10,982 nucleotides of DNA from Gammaproteobacteria bacterium (GTDB lineage Bacteria; Pseudomonadota; Gammaproteobacteria; UBA6429; Thiohalophilaceae), in NCBI GenBank assembly GCA_003233255.1, contig QILH01000197.1:1-10982 (forward strand), read 5' to 3'. Both the position numbers and the translations under genes were made by a program. Shown here in pieces: positions 6,313 to 10,982 of the stretch. The notes below the pieces were generated by a model that did not search any database, had not been told where the DNA came from, and saw only the letters and a program-made list of their open reading frames with translations. How positions within the stretch are numbered: the stretch's first letter is position 1; each line of letters starts with the position of its first letter.

Positions 6313-7196
6313 GTGAAGTCGTTAAGGTTGATAAACAGTTAGCGCGACGTGCGTTTGATCGTGCGGCCCAGAGTTATGATGAGGCCGCGGTGTTGCAACG
6401 TCAGGTTAATCTAAATTTATTAGAACGCTTTGATTATATTAATTTCATTCCAGAGTCGATATTAGATATCGGTGCCGGAACCGGCTTTGCAACCTATGCA
6501 TTACATAAACGTTTTCCCAAAGCGAAGGTTACCGCGCTGGATATTGCCAGCTCAATGCTGGCCGTCGCGCAAAGTCGTTTGCCTTTGATGTCGAAGCTGA
6601 AAAAAAAGATATCGTTTGTCAATGCCGAGGCAGAGTGTTTGCCTTTTGCGGACAACAGTATGGACTTAATCTATTCTAATTTAACATTACAATGGGTAAG
6701 CAGTCTTGATGTCGCCCTGCGGGAATGTCGGCGGGTATTAAAACCCGGCGGCATGTTGTTGTTCTCAACCTTTGGTCCCGATACCCTGAAAGAGTTGCGG
6801 CAGAGCTGGCAGGCGGTCGATCAATACAGTCATGTTAATGACTTTATTGATATGCATGATGTGGGTGACGCGATGATGCGTGCGCAGTTTGCCGAACCGG
6901 TAATGGATGTAGAGAACTTTACTTTAACCTATTCTGATGTCTATAAACTGATGCATGATCTAAAAGCGATCGGTGCTCATAATGTAACGAGTCAACGTGC
7001 AAAAGGCCTGACCGGTAAGGCTCACTTTAAACAACTTGAGCAACACTATGAGACATTTCGTCTGCAAGGGGTATTACCCGCGAGTTATGAAGTAGTGTAT
7101 GGACATGCCTGGTTGCCAGTGCAGGAAATAGAAAAACATAATTCAGAAGTTAGCATTTCATTTGACAGTATAAGCCGCGGTAAAGATAAACGATGA
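6309..7196 (+). CDS. bioC: Malonyl-ACP O-methyltransferase (BioC)
   Basis: This SAM-dependent methyltransferase masks the free carboxyl of a malonyl thioester so that fatty-acid synthase can elongate it to pimeloyl-ACP methyl ester. The 295-aa product has SAM motif I ILDIGAGTGFATYAL (51-65), the acidic ribose ligand D78 in VTALDIASSML, NAEAECLPFADNSMDLIYSN (105-124) and LKPGGMLLFSTFGPDTLKEL (144-163), the last being characteristic of BioC. The N-terminal FDRAAQSYDEAAVLQ (16-30) is also a BioC hallmark. The length is somewhat above E. coli BioC (251 aa), with extra residues towards the C-terminus. It overlaps bioH and bioD by 4 nt each, the arrangement expected if BioC and BioH are made in coupled amounts. 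Confidence 0.97.
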   Translation: MSEVVKVDKQLARRAFDRAAQSYDEAAVLQRQVNLNLLERFDYINFIPESILDIGAGTGFATYALHKRFPKAKVTALDIASSMLAVAQSRLPLMSKLKKKISFVNAEAECLPFADNSMDLIYSNLTLQWVSSLDVALRECRRVLKPGGMLLFSTFGPDTLKELRQSWQAVDQYSHVNDFIDMHDVGDAMMRAQFAEPVMDVENFTLTYSDVYKLMHDLKAIGAHNVTSQRAKGLTGKAHFKQLEQHYETFRLQGVLPASYEVVYGHAWLPVQEIEKHNSEVSISFDSISRGKDKR

Positions 7197-7867
7197 CTAA
7201 CGGAATTTTCATAACGGGTACCGATACCGGCATCGGTAAAACCATCGCGAGTTGTGCATTAATGCATGAGCTGGCAAAGCAGGGCTACAAGGTGGCCGGA
7301 ATGAAACCGATTGCCAGTGGCGCCCGTATTCAGAATGGTCAGCTACAAAATGAAGATGCACTTGCATTAATACAACATGCCAACATTTGCGTAGATTACA
7401 AACAGGTCAATCCCTATTGTTTTGAACCGGCCATCGCACCGCATATTGCTGCCGAGCAAGCGGGTGTTGATATTGATATATCGATGATTCAGGAATCGTT
7501 CACTGAGTTGAGCAAGCAGGCCGACTGGGTTGTTGTCGAAGGTGTGGGGGGTTGGTTGGTTCCTGTTAACGAAGAACAGGCCGTGGCCGATATTGCACTT
7601 GCGTTACAACTGCCGGTGATTCTGGTTGTCGGTTTACGCCTTGGTTGCATCAATCATGCGCTGTTAACAATGGACTCCATGCGATCAAAGAACGTAAATA
7701 TAATGGGGTGGATCACCAGCCAGGTGGATCCGACCCTGGCTGCAACCGAACAAATTATTAAAACATTACAAAATAAACTGCATAGTGCTTATCTGGGTTA
7801 TCTACCTTATTTTGTTAAAGGCCATTTTGATCCGACGCAAGGTGTCAGGTTACAGATTAAATTATAA
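7193..7867 (+). CDS. bioD: ATP-dependent dethiobiotin synthetase (BioD)
   Basis: BioD uses CO2 and ATP to form the ureido ring of dethiobiotin from DAPA. The 224-aa product (E. coli BioD 225) has the P-loop GTDTGIGKT (9-17), the substrate-binding MKPIASG (37-43), the conserved DALALIQHA region (from residue 55) and VVVEGVGGWLVP (113-124) with the catalytic-site E116. The ATG lies within the bioC stop (ATGA overlap, 7193-7196). It is the last recognisable biotin gene of the run; the stop TAA (7865-7867) is followed by a 387-nt gap. bioA, whose product makes the BioD substrate, is not present in this window. Confidence 0.97.
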   Translation: MTNGIFITGTDTGIGKTIASCALMHELAKQGYKVAGMKPIASGARIQNGQLQNEDALALIQHANICVDYKQVNPYCFEPAIAPHIAAEQAGVDIDISMIQESFTELSKQADWVVVEGVGGWLVPVNEEQAVADIALALQLPVILVVGLRLGCINHALLTMDSMRSKNVNIMGWITSQVDPTLAATEQIIKTLQNKLHSAYLGYLPYFVKGHFDPTQGVRLQIKL

Positions 7868-7892
7868 AACCAACTGTGTTTCTCGGGTTTTT
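7866..7892 (+). terminator. Weak candidate terminator after bioD
   Basis: AAAACC (7866-7871) can pair with GGTTTT (7886-7891) across a 14-nt loop, with a T run at the 3' arm (7888-7892). The stem is short and AT-rich and overlaps the bioD stop codon. It is the only hairpin-plus-T candidate I see between bioD and coxB. Termination may instead be Rho-dependent. Confidence 0.2.
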
Positions 7893-8053
7893 AATTTAAA
7901 TACAAATACTTGGCAAAAGTTTCTAAAGCGTATAAGGTTGCACGTGATTGTTACGGGCAAAATAAAATAAGAATATAAGCAAATAATAATATATTGCGGA
8001 ATTATACGGCCATACTTCTTTTTTTATAGCGACGCTTAATCACATGCTATAGA

Positions 8054-8067
8054 ATCACGCCCGTGAT
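8054..8067. promoter_or_regulatory. Palindrome ATCACG-CC-CGTGAT upstream of coxB, possible operator
   Basis: ATCACG (8054-8059) and CGTGAT (8062-8067) are exact inverted arms with a 2-nt centre, in otherwise AT-rich DNA. Just upstream is TGCTATAGAAT, which resembles an extended -10 element (TGnTATAGA at 8045-8053). The palindrome could be a binding site for a dimeric regulator of the oxidase genes. The regulator cannot be named from this motif, and the site does not match the FNR (TTGAT-N4-ATCAA) pattern. Confidence 0.3.
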
Positions 8068-8090
8068 AAATGTCAGAGTCTGAATGACGA

Positions 8091-8121
8091 ATGACAATTT
8101 GGACGACTGGCTAAATATAAT
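8091..8121 (+). promoter_or_regulatory. Candidate sigma-70 promoter of coxBA
   Basis: ATGACA (8091-8096, 5 of 6 to TTGACA) and a perfect TATAAT (8116-8121) are separated by 19 nt, longer than the optimal 17. The -35 box falls in the second copy of a tandem GAATGAC repeat (8082-8088, 8089-8095). A transcript would start near 8128, leaving a leader of about 127 nt before coxB. The spacer makes this promoter weak or activator-dependent, if it is real. Confidence 0.3.
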
Positions 8122-8254
8122 AAGGTTAATATACGGGCTAGTTTGGAGAGACAGGTTTCATATTCATTCGCTGTGGTGGGACAAGCGGGTGTTCATAAAT
8201 GGATTTCTTTTTTTAATTTTAACTATATAAGTATCCCAACCAAGAGGTAGAGGT

Positions 8255-9391
8255 ATGTCAGCAAGTAAAACAATCAAAATGCTTAGTCGCTTGCTGTGCA
8301 CCGCGCTTTTACTCGGACCTGCAGTTGCGTTTGCAGATTACGAGTTGAATTTGTCGCCAGGTGTCACAGAGATTAGTCAGATGCAGTATGACCTGCATAT
8401 GCTGGTATTATGGATTTGTACGATCGCCGGTATCGGTGTGTTTGGTGTGATGATTTATTCCATCATCAACCATCGAAAGTCCAAGGGCGCACAGGCCGCT
8501 CAGTTTCATGAGAGTACAACGGTTGAGGTCATCTGGACCGTTGTTCCTTTTGTTATCCTTGTGGCTATAGCGGTTCCGGCCACCCAGGGTTTGCTGGCAC
8601 TGGAAGACAGCAGCAACCCGGATATGAATATTAAAGTCACGGCCATCCAGTGGAAATGGGAATACGATTATATTGATGAAAAAGGGGTTCGTTTTATCAG
8701 TCAGCTGGATAGTGCCAGTGAAGATGCTCGTAAATTAGGTTCTGGTAAAGATGTAAAAGAAGTTGAGAACTACCTCTTAAATGTTGACAAGCCCATGGTG
8801 GTTCCGGTTAATAAGCGTGTTCGTATATTGCTGACTTCAAAAGATGTTATCCATGCCTGGTGGGTACCGGCGGTCGGTGTTAAACGTGACGCGATCCCCG
8901 GCTTTGTTAATGAGAGCTGGTTTAAAGCGACAAAAGTGGGTATCTATCGCGGTCAATGTGCCGAGCTGTGCGGTAAAGACCACGGTTTTATGCCAATAGT
9001 GCTTAAAGTTGTGTCTGATGCAGATTATGCGAGCTGGGTTAAAGAACAACAGGCATCGGCAGGCGCCTCAGCGGCTGAAGATACCAAGACCTTTACCATG
9101 GATGAGTTAATGGTAAGAGGTAAGGCTGTTTATGATAAGTCCTGTGCCGCATGTCATGGTGCAACAGGAGCGGGCATCCCGCCGATGTTCCCGGCAATGA
9201 CAGGCAGCAAGATTGTTACTGGCGATAAGGCCGGGCATATCGATATTGTTGCTAATGGCAAAACCGGCACCGCGATGGCGGCTTATAAGGCTCAGCTTTC
9301 CAAAGCTGAGATCGCTGCGGTAATAACTTATGAACGTAACGCCCTTGGTAACAAGACCGGCGATATGGTTCAACCATCAGACATTAAATAA
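8255..9391 (+). CDS. coxB: Cytochrome c oxidase subunit II with fused cytochrome c domain (caa3-type)
   Basis: Subunit II takes electrons from cytochrome c and passes them through the dinuclear CuA centre to subunit I. The 378-aa product begins with a signal peptide (cleavage probably after AVAFA, residue 27) and has two membrane helices (about 47-70 and 92-113). A periplasmic cupredoxin domain follows. It shows the aromatic electron-entry patch QWKWEYDY (132-139) and CuA ligands H200, C235, E237, C239, H243 and M246. The C-terminal part (about 280-362) is a class I cytochrome c domain with CAACH (297-301) for covalent heme and M341 as the likely axial ligand. The fusion defines a caa3-type oxidase. 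A strong ribosome binding region (GAGG twice in the 12 nt before ATG) supports the start. coxA follows after 17 nt. Confidence 0.97.
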   Translation: MSASKTIKMLSRLLCTALLLGPAVAFADYELNLSPGVTEISQMQYDLHMLVLWICTIAGIGVFGVMIYSIINHRKSKGAQAAQFHESTTVEVIWTVVPFVILVAIAVPATQGLLALEDSSNPDMNIKVTAIQWKWEYDYIDEKGVRFISQLDSASEDARKLGSGKDVKEVENYLLNVDKPMVVPVNKRVRILLTSKDVIHAWWVPAVGVKRDAIPGFVNESWFKATKVGIYRGQCAELCGKDHGFMPIVLKVVSDADYASWVKEQQASAGASAAEDTKTFTMDELMVRGKAVYDKSCAACHGATGAGIPPMFPAMTGSKIVTGDKAGHIDIVANGKTGTAMAAYKAQLSKAEIAAVITYERNALGNKTGDMVQPSDIK

Positions 9392-9408
9392 GGATCGGAG
9401 GTTTTAAA

Positions 9409-10968
9409 ATGAGTGATCATCATCCGACAGGAATAAAACGTTGGTTATTTACCACCAACCATAAAGACATCGGTACCCTGTACCTCTGGTTTGCATTCAC
9501 CATGTTATTAATCGGTGGTGCCATGGCCATGGTAATTCGTGCAGAATTATATCAACCTGGTATGCAGTTGGTAGAACCCAACTTCTTCAACATGATGACA
9601 ACCATGCATGGTTTAATCATGGTCTTCGGTGCCATCATGCCTGCCATGGTTGGTTTTGCTAACTGGCAGGTACCAATGATGATTGGTGCACCGGATATGG
9701 CCTTGCCTCGTATGAATAACTGGAGCTTCTGGATTCTGCCTTTTGCCGCATTCATGTTAGTCGCGCCAATGTTTATGGGCGGTGATTTCATGCAGGGCCA
9801 GGGCCCGGCATTTGGCTGGACGTTCTATGCACCTTTGTCTGGTCAATATGATAAGTTGGCCTTCTTTATCTTTGCCGTTCACCTGTTGGGTATTTCTTCC
9901 ATAATGGGTTCAATCAACATCATTGCAACCATCTTTAATATGCGTGCCCCAGGTATGACCTTGATGAAAATGCCACTGTTTGTCTGGACCTGGTTGATTA
10001 CGGCATTCTTATTGATTGCGGTTATGCCAGTATTGGCCGGTGTAGTAACCATGATGTTAACCGATAAATACTTTGGTACGGCATTCTTTGATGCGGCCGG
10101 TGGTGGTGATCCCGTTTTATTCCAGCACATATTCTGGTTCTTTGGGCATCCCGAAGTGTATATCATGATCCTGCCAGCCTTCGGTATTGTCTCGCAGATC
10201 ATTCCAACCTTTGCACGTAAGCCTCTGTTTGGTTATGCGTCAATGGTTTATGCAACGGCGGCGATTGCCTTCCTGTCATTTATCGTATGGGCGCATCATA
10301 TGTTTACCGTCGGTATGCCGGTAGCCGGTGAATTGTACTTCCTGTACGCAACAGTGATGATTGCGGTACCAACTGCGGTAAAAGTCTTTAACTGGACTGC
10401 GACAATGTGGAAAGGGTCGATGACCTTTGAAACCCCAATGTTATGGGCCATCGGTTTTGTGTTCATGTTTACGATTGGTGGCTTTACTGGTTTGATGCTG
10501 GGAGTCGCGCCAGTTGATTTTCAGTACCATGATACCTATTTCGTTGTGGCTCACTTCCATTATGTACTGGTGACCGGTTCTTTGTTTGCCATCATCGCGG
10601 GTGTATATTACTGGATACCCAAGTGGACGGGTAACATGTACAGCGAGAAACTCGGTAAATTACACTTCTGGTTATCGACTATTTCGGTGAATGTATTGTT
10701 CTTCCCGCAACATTTTATTGGCTTAGAGGGAATGCCGCGACGCATTCCGGATTACAATCCAATGTTTGCTGACTGGAACATGATTTCATCTCTTGGTGGC
10801 TTTGTCTTCGGCGCAAGTCAGATTCTATTCCTGTATATCATCATTAAGACCATCAGGGGTGGCAAGAAGGCAACCGATCAGGTTTGGGAGGGTGCGGAAG
10901 GTCTGGAGTGGTCAATTCCATCACCTGCGCCTTATCACACATTTGAAACGGCTCCAGAAGTTAAATAA
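9409..10968 (+). CDS. coxA: Cytochrome c oxidase subunit I (heme-copper oxidase, type A1)
   Basis: Subunit I of the proton-pumping terminal oxidase reduces O2 to water at the heme a3-CuB centre in the inner membrane. The 519-aa product is a 12-helix protein with all key residues. H67 and H384 bind heme a and H382 binds heme a3 (VAHFHYV). H247, H296 and H297 bind CuB. Y251 is the His-linked tyrosine in WFFGHPEVYI. E249 at the top of the D-channel marks type A1, with D96 at its entrance and the N103/N104 stretch nearby. The K-channel residues S290, T322 and K325 are present. GGAGG lies 7 nt before ATG 9409, an excellent ribosome binding site. The length is normal and the stop is inside the window. 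The assembly factor and subunit III genes usually follow and would lie just beyond the edge. Confidence 0.98.
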   Translation: MSDHHPTGIKRWLFTTNHKDIGTLYLWFAFTMLLIGGAMAMVIRAELYQPGMQLVEPNFFNMMTTMHGLIMVFGAIMPAMVGFANWQVPMMIGAPDMALPRMNNWSFWILPFAAFMLVAPMFMGGDFMQGQGPAFGWTFYAPLSGQYDKLAFFIFAVHLLGISSIMGSINIIATIFNMRAPGMTLMKMPLFVWTWLITAFLLIAVMPVLAGVVTMMLTDKYFGTAFFDAAGGGDPVLFQHIFWFFGHPEVYIMILPAFGIVSQIIPTFARKPLFGYASMVYATAAIAFLSFIVWAHHMFTVGMPVAGELYFLYATVMIAVPTAVKVFNWTATMWKGSMTFETPMLWAIGFVFMFTIGGFTGLMLGVAPVDFQYHDTYFVVAHFHYVLVTGSLFAIIAGVYYWIPKWTGNMYSEKLGKLHFWLSTISVNVLFFPQHFIGLEGMPRRIPDYNPMFADWNMISSLGGFVFGASQILFLYIIIKTIRGGKKATDQVWEGAEGLEWSIPSPAPYHTFETAPEVK

Positions 10969-10982
10969 TTGAAGCCCCCGCT

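Larger units (their letters stand above)
7868..8254. other. 387-nt AT-rich intergenic region between bioD and coxB
   Basis: No convincing gene lies here. It contains a weak terminator-like hairpin at its left end, a 14-bp palindrome (8054-8067), a tandem 7-bp repeat GAATGAC (8082-8095), a candidate promoter (8091-8121) and the coxB ribosome binding site. It separates the biotin operon from the oxidase operon. The length and the ordered motifs suggest that the oxidase operon has its own regulated promoter. No tRNA cloverleaf or riboswitch-like fold was recognised by eye. Confidence 0.6.

Noticed and set aside
7785..7970. A 61-codon forward frame overlapping the end of bioD
   Set aside because: It is a shifted frame over conserved bioD codons; its tail runs into AT-rich DNA and has no family resemblance or ribosome binding site.
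8084..8230. A 48-codon open frame (starts MTNDNLDDW, Trp-rich, hydrophobic end) in the bioD-coxB gap
   Set aside because: It has no good ribosome binding site, it overlaps the candidate coxB promoter, and it uses several codons rare in the neighbouring genes (ATA, AGG, AGA, CTA). It is most likely a chance frame.
9107..9373. An 88-codon minus-strand frame opposite the coxB cytochrome c domain
   Set aside because: The forward strand encodes an intact CAACH cytochrome c domain. The antisense frame has no start signals and no recognisable domain.
9879..10202. A 107-codon minus-strand frame opposite coxA
   Set aside because: It lies wholly inside the highly conserved coxA sequence and is the usual antisense shadow of a hydrophobic membrane protein gene.
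8255..10968. Possibility that the oxidase is a quinol oxidase or a cbb3 type
   Set aside because: Subunit II has all CuA ligands and a fused cytochrome c domain. Subunit I has the type A1 GHPEVY motif and the normal subunit I length, so it is a cytochrome c oxidase of the caa3 kind.
1..10982. Mobile elements, CRISPR arrays, toxin-antitoxin or defence genes
   Set aside because: No transposase or integrase-like products, no terminal repeats, no regularly spaced repeats and no tRNA-like attachment site were seen. All sizeable genes are housekeeping or metabolic.

Overview
The window looks like chromosomal DNA of an aerobic gammaproteobacterium. The grounds are a ubiC-ubiA ubiquinone pair, a biotin operon using the BioC/BioH route to pimeloyl-ACP, a BirA-type operator close to the Escherichia coli consensus, and a caa3-type cytochrome c oxidase (subunit II fused to cytochrome c), which enteric bacteria lack. 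I cannot name the genus. Nothing indicates a mobile element, prophage, CRISPR array or RNA gene.

Layout. (1) Positions 1-1109: the last 28 codons of ubiC, then ubiA, the first two committed steps of ubiquinone synthesis. (2) Positions 1298-1921: a secreted, probably outer-membrane beta-barrel protein of unknown role, converging on (3) comF (1941-2657, minus strand), a zinc-ribbon/phosphoribosyltransferase-fold protein. (4) Positions 2647-2700: a probable BirA operator overlapping both the comF start codon and the -35 box of a rightward promoter. (5) Positions 2794-7867: a rightward gene run of an unrecognised small membrane protein, then bioB, bioF, bioH, bioC and bioD. Spacing is tight (31, 97 and 7 nt, then two 4-nt ATGA overlaps). 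(6) Positions 7868-8254: an AT-rich 387-nt gap with weak terminator and promoter candidates. (7) Positions 8255-10968: coxB and coxA of a terminal oxidase, whose operon probably continues past the window.

How the genes work together. BioC methylates the malonyl thioester so that fatty-acid synthesis can extend it. BioH removes the methyl group from pimeloyl-ACP methyl ester. BioF makes KAPA, BioD closes the ureido ring to give dethiobiotin, and BioB inserts sulfur. The KAPA-to-DAPA aminotransferase (bioA) is absent and must be encoded elsewhere. The operator suggests that biotin status represses the operon, and probably comF too.

Most of the window is well-understood housekeeping DNA. The parts that deserve a second look are the dual-position BirA operator, the unknown membrane protein at the head of the biotin operon, and the long leader of coxB. 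I do not see strong evidence for an undescribed system.
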